Source: Epiperipatus broadwayi
Lineage: Eukaryota; Onychophora; Udeonychophora; Euonychophora; Peripatidae
Reading direction: 5' to 3'
Assembly (NCBI GenBank): GCA_028023455.1
Contig: JAQFVV010006510.1
Span: forward strand, 525,750-589,749
DNA length: 64,000 bases
Below, one piece after another: positions 53,799 through 64,000 of this stretch; the stretch's first letter is position 1; every line of letters starts with the position of its first letter. The translations under genes were made by a program, and so were the position numbers. Under the pieces are notes generated by a model. It did no database searches, was not told where the DNA came from, and saw nothing but the letters and a program-made list of their open reading frames with translations.

Positions 53799-54470
53799 TT
53801 ACTGTTTCCCTGGATCAGGTGGTACATATTGTTTTAACTGTCTGGCATTGTAATGGTCATAGTCCTGGTCTTCCCTGGTTGTCGTCAAGTTCCCATAGTC
53901 TATTGCTGTCATTAATTCTATGGCCTTTTCTGCGACCGAATGCACAAACAACAATTCTTTAATATTATCTCGATGAGTGATGGGGTTCTCTCCTGGGTCA
54001 TCTTTGAAAATTTGAATCTGTATCAAGGATCCAGGCATTGGCATCTGTAACTTCTTCATACTAAGTTGAGGACTCATCATCTGTCCCATTTCCACTTTTA
54101 GTTTCATTGGACTAGTGGTCTGAACATCTTTTTCTGTATCTATATCCGCTTCTTCCACTGCTTCATAACTGGACTCATCCTCACCACTGTTGTTTTCCTT
54201 GCTGTCCACAACTTCTTTTGGTGTGGCCTGATCATCTTCATTTTCTATTTTTGGGTCTTCAGAGGGATTTATTTCTTGCTGAAGCTTTACATTTTCTAGA
54301 TTTGAGTTGGCTTGGATGCCATGTGCTTCCTCGATCCTTACCAGCCTTTCCATCATCATCATCAGTACCTTTCGATCTTCTCTCATTTCTCTGAGGATCG
54401 TTTGTAAAGTGTCTTTTCCCATTTTTGAAAATACGAAAATAATGTAATAAACAATCAATATAATGAACAC
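53799..54470 (-). CDS. Acidic coiled-coil protein of the inverted-repeat element
   Basis: A 223-codon frame, the longest in the window. The first 16 residues are hydrophobic and AT-driven; Met17 (MGKDTLQTILREMREDRKVL, at 54422) is a likelier start. Residues 17-50 look like a coiled coil (MMMMERLVRIEEAHG). Residues 60-125 are acidic and low-complexity (SEDPKIENEDDQATPKEV, EAVEEADIDTEKD). The C-terminal third (PMPGSLIQIQIFKDDPG, HRDNIKELLFVHSVAEKAIE, DHYNARQLKQYVPPDPGKQ) is well structured in composition. No zinc knuckle, protease, polymerase or DDE motif. A Gag-like or scaffold protein is conceivable, but the frame runs opposite to the direction implied by the tRNA-Glu sequence at 53588. Function unknown. 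Intact across its length. Confidence 0.6.
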   Translation of the reverse strand: MFIILIVYYIIFVFSKMGKDTLQTILREMREDRKVLMMMMERLVRIEEAHGIQANSNLENVKLQQEINPSEDPKIENEDDQATPKEVVDSKENNSGEDESSYEAVEEADIDTEKDVQTTSPMKLKVEMGQMMSPQLSMKKLQMPMPGSLIQIQIFKDDPGENPITHRDNIKELLFVHSVAEKAIELMTAIDYGNLTTTREDQDYDHYNARQLKQYVPPDPGKQ

Positions 54471-55903
54471 TGCAGATCAACTTATAGTACTCTCTGTATG
54501 CTTAAAAATATTTTTTTTCTTCAGTAATTTTAACTAGGTCTCTGACTACAGGTCCATTGTCCTAATCTTCACTAGCTGCTTCATATTATTTCCCCAATCT
54601 ATGTAATCTGCCTTTTTTTTTTAGTTTACCTACGTTTTCTTGGTTAGCTCTTTATTTTAACTGTTTGAGTGAGACATGTATTCAAAAATATATAAAAAAA
54701 ACATTATTCACTTTCCCTTTGTTCAACTGTTCTGTTCTCCCATGTCTGAAAAAAAAACTATACAGTGATATACAAATATTATGTATTAGCAGATACAACA
54801 AATCATTCTGTATTGAACACACTTGGTTTTTTTTATTATGGCGATTGACCCACTACTGTGCTGACAATCAAATTTGCTGACAAATTTATTTATATGGGCG
54901 CCAGTGAGCAAAATGAGATCAATAGGGCATGTGATATAACCCATTGACCCCCAAACCACATATGATAGACTTAACCTTTAATAAAACAATTGAATTGATG
55001 ATGAGTAATATTATTTAATAACAGCTAACGCGTTCATGACCTGAGTTTAAATATAGGAGTTCACTACTTCATTTTTACTAAGCATGAGGCTTTAACACCA
55101 AAAAAAAAATGTCAAAATTAATATTACAAGAACTTTTATTGGAGATATTATTCTAAATCTTGCTAGCATGAAAGCGTGCAAACCATTTAAGCATTTTGCC
55201 AACTGCATCTGGCTGCTTGGTGTACACAAAGGGTCTTCACCTGCTTTGAGGTTACTCTAGAAATTATTGTCATTAAAGCGTAATGTCACACTGCATCGGA
55301 CCGCTTGACAGATAATTCCCAGTTTGAAGGTCTTCGCCTACTTTGAGACTACTAAAAATACGGAGCGAACATTTAATATATATGCTAGCAAGCAATACTT
55401 TGAAATTAAGACTTTTATGATATCATATTGGATATTTTTAATTATAACAACTGAGATAAACATAATTAATTTTGACACAGAAAACATTTCATTTATTTTT
55501 ACCCCAATGCTTTGATCTATGGACTCTTACAACTTTGCTAACGATATTTTTCCTATTGTCACGAACGCGTATAACACAAACGTATAATATATATACTGAT
55601 ATAGTACACGTATAATTAATATATATACATATGAATAATTATTTTAACTAACGAATCTTTTACTGAACGAACATTTAAAAAAATAATCTTGAAAACATTT
55701 TTATAAGAAAGAATTAGAAAATGATATTTTAATTTATTAAATCATTTCAGTATATATATAACACTTTTTTTTTTAAAAAAAATATCACTCTACAGAAACA
55801 TTTACTTTATTGGGATTTCAATTAACTGAGTAACTAAAATCACAATTCTAATCTCCAGGGCATGTGTGGGGTTTATTAAGTCGAGCCACAACGATTGGGC
55901 AGC
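54471..55903. other. Right part of element centre
   Basis: Non-coding. The minus strand has CACTGGCGCCCA near 54895-54906, superficially like a retroviral primer-binding site but short. Two diverged tandem units (about 55202-55255 and 55289-55353, sharing ACTGCATC, GCTTG, GGTCTTC and CTTTGAG) lie in the middle. Confidence 0.5.
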
Positions 55904-58539
55904 CAAAAACATAACCATGTACCGGTCGAAACCCACCACCACCGCAAGTCAAATCGGATTCAAACTCAGCTTAACCAAAACTGAATTCAAACCCAACTCA
56001 ACAGCTCAGATAGCAGAAATCGACGGCACAGTGCTATGCGCCAAGAACTAGCTCAACGGTTGGTGAGGACTAGAGACCCTTGCACTGACACGAATATCTA
56101 ATAATTAATTACTTTGAATACTTTTTAAATCAAATCATATGTATGTTCGGGTTGCCAACACAGACAGCGAGTATTAACATTTAAATAATTATAAAAAGAA
56201 TGATGAACTAAGAAACCAAGTATGTTAGAAAATATTTAATAATAATAATAATTTGTTTTGTTCAATAAAATATAGATTGCATTAGTTACCTCTAGTCTTT
56301 AAAAGAATTTATAAATATAATAAGAGTGGCGGTCCTTATCATATGCCAACAAGTATTACACAACATGGGATTCTATGTCTATGCCCCCAACGAGAAATAT
56401 AAAGGCAGATAAAGGTATTCATTAAGAACGGAAATGATTGTTCTAATTTTATTACGGTGGAATGTGAGATTTATTTTCACATTCGGAAATCTATTCATGA
56501 AGAGCAAAACGTATTTTAAGGCATAACTTTAATCTTGATTTGAAAACTGATTTAAACTAAATATATTTGAGAATTGGTTCGACTTTAATTTAAATCACTT
56601 CATCACGAATTACGAGCACGGAGCGGGTTTTACCGGAACAAAGATGCAATGGTACTGACGAATTACAAGGCAGAGAGTAAAATTGAAAGATGATCGCTAG
56701 TCGATGATCGAAGTCCTATGGCGGCTTGCATTTGGCAAGTCTTACGCCCTTTGACTAATGAATCGGAAAGGAAGTACTTTCTTCCTCGAGAAATTTAAAT
56801 AAGAGAATATGATCACCGACCAGCCTAACGGAGCGGAAGATGGCCCTACGTCAGCAACATTTGATGATGATGACTTGATAGTCATCGTTGAAAAATAAAA
56901 CCCATGTAGAATGCTCTACGTGATGACTTGACCAATTAATTAAAGTCAAACGAGCTTTTATCGAACTATTTTAAAACATTTATAAACTATATTAATTATG
57001 CCCTAATATCGTGCCCTTCCTGAATATTAATATAAAATAACAAAAGTGGAATTAAAATACATTTAACCCTTTATCGACCCTTTTTGCAATAAAAACATTT
57101 AAGGTTATATTCGAATAAATATATATTAGTAGAACAAGAAATCAATATTTTAACATTATTTGAATACATATATATATACTTATAACGTAGATAGGAGCTG
57201 GGGACATAGGTGAAACATTGAGCTAATAATTTATTAATAGCTAAAGGTAAGAAAAAAAATAGTAAACATGTAATATTTTCCTTTGACTCGATGACTAATA
57301 GAACTTATAAATTTAGCTCTAATGGGCGAGAATTACTATTTGAAATTAATGTTATATTATTTGCGTGAGGCAAATGGAATCAAAGGGCTCATCGAGTCGA
57401 AAGATTATTGGCATATAATTTTTAAATACGACATTAATAAAGCACACTAACATATATATATTAAACGAACCGCCAGGTAAGAAAAGAAAAAGTTTAAAGA
57501 CTAGAGATCTAAAGAATTACGCTATAGATTTACAGTAGCATTTTATAACTAAAAGGTGTTACAAAGATTTACATTAAAGAATAAAAGAGCTCTTAAAAAG
57601 AAGGAGTATAAAATAAAGTTCGAACTGGCCAGAAAGTTTAACGTTCATATTACCATTCCGTGCTTGTCCTTAAGTTACTCCTCCAAGTTGTTGAAACGTA
57701 GGCATCATTGGTTAACTACTGGAGTAGTATTTTAGTAGCTTTCATTATTTTAGCAGAATGATCGATCCGGAAAACGGTTCAGCAGCTCCAGTGAAGATTC
57801 CTCGGGACTTTAGGAACCGTAGCCAGATCCCTGATGTTCTAGCCCTCTATCATGATGAAATACAATTTTTATACACACAGAGTTCACTGCACTACTCTAC
57901 AACCAAAACTAGTCTTTTTCTTTACTTTTCAGGGCTATATATCTACTGTTCACTGATGCCTCCGGCTAGCGCTCATTTTATTATCAATCTCGTTTTTTTT
58001 TATAATTAGTTGTTTTCAGAAACATTCCTTCGATAAGGCTTTCAAACTAATTTTTGAATTCCTTTCCTAATTAGAAAATGAATTCTTAAAGTCTGAAATG
58101 ATTTTAATTAAAAATTGAATTCTTATCTTTTTTTTTATTAATAAAACTTTACTGTTGTTTTTGAGAATTTGAAAGCCTTTGGAAGGAATGTAGCTTTTAA
58201 TCGCAAAACTTTACAAATTATTTAAAAGTAAAAAAAACAAGTATTCCCGACGCAATGAAACTTTCGAACAATTATATATATTTAATATTTACAAACATAT
58301 ATACGCACAATCCAGGCAATTTAATATATGTAAATTCATGAACATTTTATCATGAATTTATTTAGAGAATTGATCCAATTTAAACTAAACTAATTAATTT
58401 TACTACGTATTTGAAACAAGTTATTCATTATGGAAATTAGCGTGGATTGAACGTATAAAGCCCCATTGCATCGGAAATTTAAGGTTAGTATTAGGGTAAA
58501 TAACATGAAGCTAGGATCGAACTCAGATCCGACTGCTTC
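55904..58539 (-). repeat. Right inverted arm
   Basis: Inverted copy of 50951-53587. On the plus strand, 57758-57862 encodes MIDPENGSAAPVKIPRDFRN and RSQIPDVLALYHDE directly after TTATTTTAGCAG, an exon-like opening that later runs into low-complexity sequence. The left arm has His for the first Arg of RSQIP. A donor-like CAG/GTAAGA at 57475-57480 is mutated in the left arm. Confidence 0.9.
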
Positions 58540-58562
58540 AATATATATATATATATAATTAG

Positions 58563-58688
58563 ACAAGCTGTATTCAGACAACTTTTGATGCCTTAAGAGT
58601 AGCAAAAACACAACATAAAGAACTCAAGAGAAAGCTTTTCCTCTCCTATATATCTGTGAACAATCTTATGCCCAACAGAACTGCTTAG
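58563..58688 (+). CDS. Terminal exon of an unidentified plus-strand gene
   Basis: It opens after ATTAG (AG 58561-58562), runs 41 codons and stops at TAG (58686-58688). The peptide is SCIQTTFDALRVAKTQHKEL, then KRKLFLSYISVNNLMPNRTA, with normal composition and helical character. A 3' UTR follows with AATAAA at 58757-58762. The large inverted-repeat element ends only 23 bp upstream, so the natural branch-point/pyrimidine region has been replaced by a TA run; splicing to this exon may be impaired, or this may be the surviving 3' end of a disrupted gene. Protein not recognised. Confidence 0.5.
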   Translation, partial: TSCIQTTFDALRVAKTQHKELKRKLFLSYISVNNLMPNRTA

Positions 58689-58756
58689 ACACAGGAACAG
58701 ACTTATGCTTACTGTGTAAGCCCAATCTTACCTATGTAATCATTGTTTTTTAAATC

Positions 58757-58762
58757 AATAAA
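58757..58762 (+). terminator. Poly(A) signal
   Basis: AATAAA about 70 bases after the stop codon at 58688. Confidence 0.55.
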
Positions 58763-59411
58763 GTATGCTTTGAAACACATATTTATAATTTAAAAATAAA
58801 TGACTAAATTATTAAAAGAAATGAAAATAGAAAAAAAATAATAATATGTTTAAGAGTAGTTTTTTTTGTTTGTTTTAAGAAATGTAATTTTACAAAAACA
58901 AAAGATTGTGTCATATTTTTTTCTTTTAAAATAAAAAAAAAAATTAGTATTGAGAGCAGGTGAGGGAAAAATCTAAAATAAAAGGATTTAAAACTCATCC
59001 TCTCTTTTTTATAAATTAAAAAGAAAGTAAAAGAATAAAACATATAAAAATAAGTAAATATGAAAAATCAGAATAAAAAATTAGTTTGTAAAAGAAAACT
59101 TTCAAAAATGTAATTAGTTTAAAAGATTACTGATTGCTAAATAAAAAGGTAAAACTGATAAGTGAATTAATTAAAAAAACATGTAAACTATGTCATAAAA
59201 ATGATACTAGATTAATCTAAGAAAGATTAGATAATGCGCAATGTAAAAGGTAATTAAAATCAGACTTAAGTTACAATCAAAATTAAAAATAGTGATAAGG
59301 AATTAAAACAATGAGAGAGGAAGAATATAAAAAATTGCAGCTACTATTATTATTCAATTTGGATTCAGTTTGGATTCTTGCTATATAGTCATAACCATTT
59401 GGATTCTTACT
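58763..59411. other. No recognisable feature
   Basis: Poly(A)/poly(T)-rich sequence; open frames here are low-complexity. Confidence 0.5.
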
Positions 59412-59687
59412 AAAAATGCAGAAGCCGCAGAGTTATCAACATGCATTGCTAGGCAGCTGTAGGATGTTCAATTGGGATTTATGCCCATAGTCCTCAGCAA
59501 AAAATCAAATGTCCTCACCTGGAACCAACACCTTGAACAAATGACTAGATGGTATATAGATGCTGCTGCATACTTTCTCTCCCTTATTGTTCAGCTAAAC
59601 CCTGAAAGGAAAGCCATGAAACCATTGATGAGAAACAAAAAAGGTAACCAGTTGGAATCAAAACCAATGGAAAATACACACAAATGA
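59412..59687 (+). CDS. Unidentified coding-like block, frame uncertain
   Basis: The segment has unusually normal base composition. From 59472 a frame reads MGFMPIVLSKKSNVLTWNQH, EQMTRWYIDAAAYFLSLIVQ, then ERKAMKPLMRNKKGNQLE, stopping after NTHK at 59685-59687. The other two frames are also open over its 5' part (MQKPQSYQHALLGS from 59418; GCSIGIYAHSPQQKIKCPHL from about 59463), suggesting a frameshifted remnant or a splice acceptor within 59440-59465. AATAAA hexamers follow near 59851 and 59938. No domain recognised. Confidence 0.35.
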
Positions 59688-59891
59688 AAACTTGAGTAAT
59701 ATATAGTTTTAAATAATGGTATATAGACACTTTATTTTAAATCAAATGAACTTTAATGAAGGATTATCCTAATTTTAGCTTGAAAGTAATCATTTCTATT
59801 TTCTCATGTAAAATTTATTCTGTGATATGTAACATCAAATATGTGTACATGAATAAATATTAATGTTTGCTTAATTATTATTTAGTCTTTT

Positions 59892-59913
59892 CTCTCTCTC
59901 TCTCTCTCTCTCT
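59892..59913. repeat. (TC)n microsatellite
   Basis: Eleven CT/TC units. Confidence 0.9.
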
Positions 59914-59959
59914 TGTATATTTATTTTTATGTGTTAAATAAATTCACTGGATGCCTGAT

Positions 59960-60330
59960 ACACAGTGTGAGCTAGGTCAGATATTTCAAGTGGTGGATTG
60001 TGTGCCTGTTATCTGAAGAATGTTGGCTATATAACATATGGTCAGCTGGCACTTGAGTTTGATCCTCAAAACAAATAAAATGTTTTGGATGGCAGGGTTT
60101 TTGTTCCAGCAGTCAAGATGGGCCATGGCCAGGAAATGTGGTCATGATATACTTTGTGTAGTCCAATCTGGTTGTGGGGATCATTGATGGCATGTTATCA
60201 ATGGTATTCTACTCCTCTGATTGAAGGACTAGTTTGTCACCATAGTCAAAAAGTTGCCAAAAGTTAGTTACAAAATTTTAAAAGTTGCAATTAATGTGCA
60301 ACTTCGACGGACTCGGTTCAATATATATAT
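59960..60330 (+). repeat. Possible tRNA-related dispersed element
   Basis: A less AT-rich island with a box B-like GAGTTTGATCCTC at 60054-60066, similar to GAGTTCGATCCT at the tip of the inverted-repeat element. It ends GGACTCGGTTCAA against a TA run, as several other repeats here do. No second copy in the window, so the call is tentative. Confidence 0.3.
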
Positions 60331-60339
60331 ATATAATAG

Positions 60340-61498
60340 AAAAATTGAAAGCGTTACTAACCAATAAAAAAATTAATGATAACATAGTATATTATTATAT
60401 TTTATGGAATATAACAACTTAAACATATTTAGTTATTAAGTATAAATTAATGTTGATAATTAATCAATATTGGAGTAAAAAGGAAGAAATATTTTTTTAT
60501 CATCTGTTAAAAAAAGTACAATTTAAAAAAAATAAAAAAGTTTTGATTTAAATAAGGAAGAAAAGAATTTGGAATTTTTTTTATTTTTAAAATTTAAGTT
60601 ATTTATTACCAATGTAAACAAATTCCTTAATAAATTTGGGAAAGGAATCATGCAAATAAATATTTGTTATGTGTGAAGAAAAGGCTAAATAATTTTGTAT
60701 AAACAATATTAAAAAAATAATTAAGTGATAAGCAGCTATCTTTTTGATTTAAAAGATAGAGTACATCTTTTATGATTAAAAAAAAAACAACAAATTTACT
60801 TTCAGAAACAAATTGTTTTTCTGTGAAAAACAAAAGGGAATCCAATATCTGGGATAAGAAAGTCAGATTTGAAAAACAAACCCATATCATGGATTGTAAC
60901 TCAGACTTTCACATGACCCTCAGCTCTCCATGCCACCTCATATTGCTGACCTACCAGATCATACATATGTTGAAAAGATAAGTAATCATCAATATTACAT
61001 TATATATGTGCAGGTGTGTGTAAGACTAAACAGTGTATTAATTTATATATTAAACCTATATCATATAAAATTCAGTATAAGTAATTAAAATGTTTTTTAA
61101 AGAAGTAACACTATAATTCACAGGGCTTTTTTTTAGAAGTAACACTGTCATTCATGAGTCTCAGCTATTGGTTATCTTTTTTACCATTTGATATAAAATT
61201 GGGAAAGCTAAGGCAAAACAGAACAAATGCAGAGGATATTTTAAATGCTGGTTCTAGCTAAGCATTTATCACAAAGCTTGTAGAGGAATTGACAATCCTC
61301 ATGGTTTATAACTTACAAGATTAAGAGACAGGGTCATGTGATCTATGACTCTTATTTTGACTAAATGCAGAGGATATTTGTCAAAAACAAGTGTTCTATC
61401 TGGATTTTGTAAAAGCAATGTTGAATGCACTTTATGGTTCCTTATTTTTTTTTAATCAATGTGAACAAGAACTTTTCTGAATAATCATCATTTATAGA
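60340..61498. other. No recognisable feature
   Basis: AT-rich; overlapping open frames on both strands at 60648-60981 are not convincing. Confidence 0.45.
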
Positions 61499-61873
61499 GT
61501 ATCAAATATAAAATGCACTAAAATGCACAAACACACAACACTGAAGAGAAAAAAATATTAATACAGATAGATACAAACTAAATATCTGCATCTACATATA
61601 TTGCTAAGCGCTTTTTAGGGCCAGGGTCCTCATATTCATAGCCATCTTATAAATAAATAAATTGATTAAGAGTGATCTCATTTGCATAAATTTTTATCGC
61701 TCTTAATCAATTTATTTATTTACAAGATGGCTATGAATATGAGGACCCTGGCCCTAAAAAGCACTTAGCAACATATGTAGATACATATATTTAGTTTGTA
61801 TCTATCTGTATTAATACTTTTCTCTTCAGCTTTGTGTGTTCGAACATTTTAGCACATTTTATATTTGATACTT
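61499..61873. repeat. Long palindrome, arms about 178 bp
   Basis: Arms 61499-61676 and 61696-61873 are inverted copies with few mismatches around a 19-bp centre. Both contain GGGCCAGGGTCCTCATATTC or its complement and a GATAGATACAAACTAAATAT block. No coding. MITE-like foldback with no relation to family F. Confidence 0.8.
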
Positions 61874-62470
61874 TAGAATAATTAGCCACAAAGTTTAAGC
61901 TTTTTGCTCACATCATTTATGGAGAGACCTGAACCTACATGATTTTAAAGAGAATGGTAATGAGAAGTATAAATATCAGCAATTTGCAATAATTAAATCT
62001 GTCAATTGGACTAAATGAAGTTCAGAATGAATCTTTACCATAGGCTGTATGCTATAACATAAATGTAATTATCAAAAATAAATTTAAAAATAATATGACT
62101 AGTGTGCATTAGTATTTTATTTGTATGCAACCAAATAAAGAATACTTAACAAGTGAACTTAACACAATTCCTAAATAAGTTTTTATATCTTTTTCATATA
62201 TTTAATGATATTTAACAATACAGTTTTAGTTTTGGTAATTTTTTGTTTTGTATACTTTTTATTTGATGTTTGGTAATAATTATTATCCAATATGCCAAGA
62301 CAAAAGTATGTCATTGTATTTATATGTTAGACTATTTTCATGATCTAATATTAAATGTCTTTAGAAAAATTTAACTTTATTTTACTTTTCAATTACATGA
62401 AACTGTTAGTAATAGCACTCATGTTAATATATACACAACATTTTAGTGGTATTAATCTTCTATGTTTCAG
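61874..62470. other. No recognisable feature
   Basis: AT-rich, no supported gene. Confidence 0.5.
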
Positions 62471-62612
62471 TACTAACATGGGAATCAAACCTGGATATTT
62501 AGACTTTTAGATATTAAATTTTAAGCAATGGTCTAGCTCAGTTGGTTAGAGCATTACCTTAAAAATATAATATCCAAGAATCTAAAGGTCCAGGTATGAT
62601 TCTGCTACTAGG
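62471..62612 (+). repeat. tRNA-like sequence with inverted copy of its own 3' half
   Basis: GGTCTAGCTCAGTTGGTTAG (62530-62549) is a textbook tRNA D-arm/box A, and GGTCCAGGTATGATTCTGC near 62587-62605 is T-arm/box B-like. Upstream, 62471-62530 is an inverted, diverged copy of the 3' half (62550-62612), so the region folds into a hairpin with the box A segment in the loop. Too irregular for a functional tRNA: the space between arms is long and AT-rich. Confidence 0.6.
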
Positions 62613-63861
62613 AGTGATTCTGGTGATAGGAAAATAATAACAAGCAAACTTTTGTGTACTATTTCTAAACAGGTGATGTAATGGAAATTTTAAATAAATT
62701 TATTTTTTTCTAAGACATTCAATAGTTAATATTAGAAATTGAAACAGTCTAACATATAACTAAAATGTCATCATCACAAACTTTCAGGCAAAAATGTGTC
62801 ATGTGCATAATATTCTGTGCTTAAATATGGGTTTAAGTAATCTTTTCTTGTAAATTAAATTAATATTTCATCTTTGTCAAGCCAAAAGAAAAATGAAGTA
62901 GCAATCAGTTGGGCCATATATCAATATATTTGTATATACTTATTGAGTGTATATGTATAATAACAATTCATCTTTAAGTATTCTACAGATTACCAGCCAT
63001 CAGAAGCAAAAAAAATTATCTAATAGACTCAAAACAATATAGCAAAGTTTTAATGACACTTTTTCAACGTTTCTTGTATATTCTTTGGATGTGATTTGCT
63101 TTCATTCATTGCTTCATTGTTTTTCTCAATATGAAAATGACTCTACAACAACTTCTTCTAGCTGTAATTACATTTTTGTAAACAACTGATAAAAGTTTTC
63201 ACTATTCATTGTTTTACTGCTCCGTATTATCATACATGCTTTTTTGCTCTGCATGTTTACTGAGATATCCTAATTTGCTTTTATCAAAGCTGATAATATT
63301 ATTTATTATGTCTACTTGGAATATAACAACAATCTTTTTTTTTTCTAAATAAAACTTCAGTTTTAAATTTGTTCTAAAATATAATATCCTCTTTTCATTA
63401 GAATTCATTTCTGATGGGTAGTAAAACTATCCACAAAAATAGCTATACTTTTATTAATCAATGTAATCATCATTCTATTACTTTTTGGAAGTGTATATTT
63501 GAAAATTCTTTAAACAAGCAATCAGTTTTCTTTAAATAACAATAGACACCTGAGTAATGTTAATGCGATATGATTTGCTAATACGAAATAAAAAACAACC
63601 AAATATTACTTTGTGATGTTATTCTAAGAATGCCATGCATTTAAGCCACCCAGAGTAAATTTTCAAAACTTATAATGAAGTTTTTAATCAACAATAGAAA
63701 AGTGACTTGTTTATGGATATATTTTTCTGAACTATAGGATTATATAATAACCGTAATGCCTTAAAGCTGTATAATTTATAGCCTCAAATTTTAGATTATT
63801 GTCAAAATTGAAGAAGCGATAACCATAATTCCACAAGACTCTTAATTGCCGTATATATATA
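62613..63861. other. No recognisable feature
   Basis: AT-rich; no supported gene or repeat. Confidence 0.5.
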
Positions 63862-63902
63862 TAATTATAATTGAAATAATATTTATATTTCAATTATAAT
63901 TA
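63862..63902. repeat. Small perfect inverted repeat
   Basis: TAATTATAATTGAAATA and its complement separated by seven bases. Confidence 0.7.
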
Positions 63903-63939
63903 CAATATTGTTTTTAATTAACGGATATTTTATTTATTT

Positions 63940-63942
<3 letters not shown>

Positions 63943-63977
<35 letters not shown>

Positions 63978-64000
63978 ATATATATATATATATATATATA
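63943..64000. repeat. (TA)n tract continuing past the window end
   Basis: TA run with one TG interruption, cut by the window boundary. Confidence 0.95.

Larger units (their letters stand above)
50951..58539. mobile_element. 7.6-kb element with 2.64-kb inverted arms
   Basis: Two long inverted arms (50951-53587 and 55904-58539) enclose a 2.3-kb centre with one substantial open frame. Both outer ends abut TA runs (about 50933-50949 and 58540-58557), consistent with insertion into a (TA)n site. The outer 33 bp of each arm can fold as a hairpin. The arms do not begin with TG or end in CA as ordinary LTRs do, and no transposase, integrase or polymerase is visible. Class unresolved: a non-autonomous long-inverted-repeat DNA transposon, or a rearranged retroelement with LTRs in inverted orientation (suggested by the tRNA-Glu sequence at the inner edge of the left arm). 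Confidence 0.8.

Noticed and set aside
54259-54480. Second frame overlapping the 223-residue protein
   Set aside because: Overlaps the longer, better-composed frame on the same strand and has no independent support.
54893-54908. TGGCGCCCA on the minus strand as a retroviral-type primer-binding site
   Set aside because: Only about nine bases fit, and no LTR boundary coincides with it.

Overview
The window is strongly AT-rich nuclear DNA from a multicellular animal, most likely an invertebrate. The evidence is spliced coding exons with GT/AG borders, AATAAA poly(A) signals, tRNA-derived SINEs, and remnants of Penelope-like, RTE-like LINE and hAT elements, together with very many (TA)n tracts. 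There is no bacterial gene organisation and the species cannot be named from the sequence.

Host genes are sparse. A minus-strand set of exons with good splice borders lies at 37.6 kb (doubtful), 36.8 kb, 25.8 kb, 9.7 kb and 8.1 kb. The 8.1-kb exon ends in a stop codon followed by a poly(A) signal, and its phase fits the 9.7-kb exon. These may be parts of one gene with very long introns, but its product is not recognised. A plus-strand terminal exon with its own poly(A) signal lies at 58.6 kb, and another coding-like block at 59.5 kb.

The rest is mobile or repetitive DNA. Region 0-7.3 kb: three copies of one Penelope-like family, one still encoding the GIY-YIG endonuclease part, plus foldback repeats. 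Region 15.9-27.9 kb: SINEs and two nearly identical 1.1-kb copies of a hAT (ZBED5-like) transposase remnant. Region 32.6-34.4 kb: a 417-bp tandem unit carrying type I hammerhead ribozymes, followed by an inverted copy (retrozyme-like). Region 39-50 kb: more foldbacks, SINEs and two RTE-like LINE ends. Region 50.95-58.54 kb: a 7.6-kb element with 2.64-kb inverted arms, one internal acidic/coiled-coil reading frame, and the exact 3' end of a tRNA-Glu including the CCA complement at the inner edge of one arm. Region 59-64 kb: a long palindrome and a tRNA-like hairpin.

The most interesting theme is self-cleaving-RNA-like motifs. One locus has essentially complete hammerheads. At least seven other loci, including the Penelope termini and the foldback families, share a compact pattern: CTGANGA or a variant, a short stem-loop, then GAAA.
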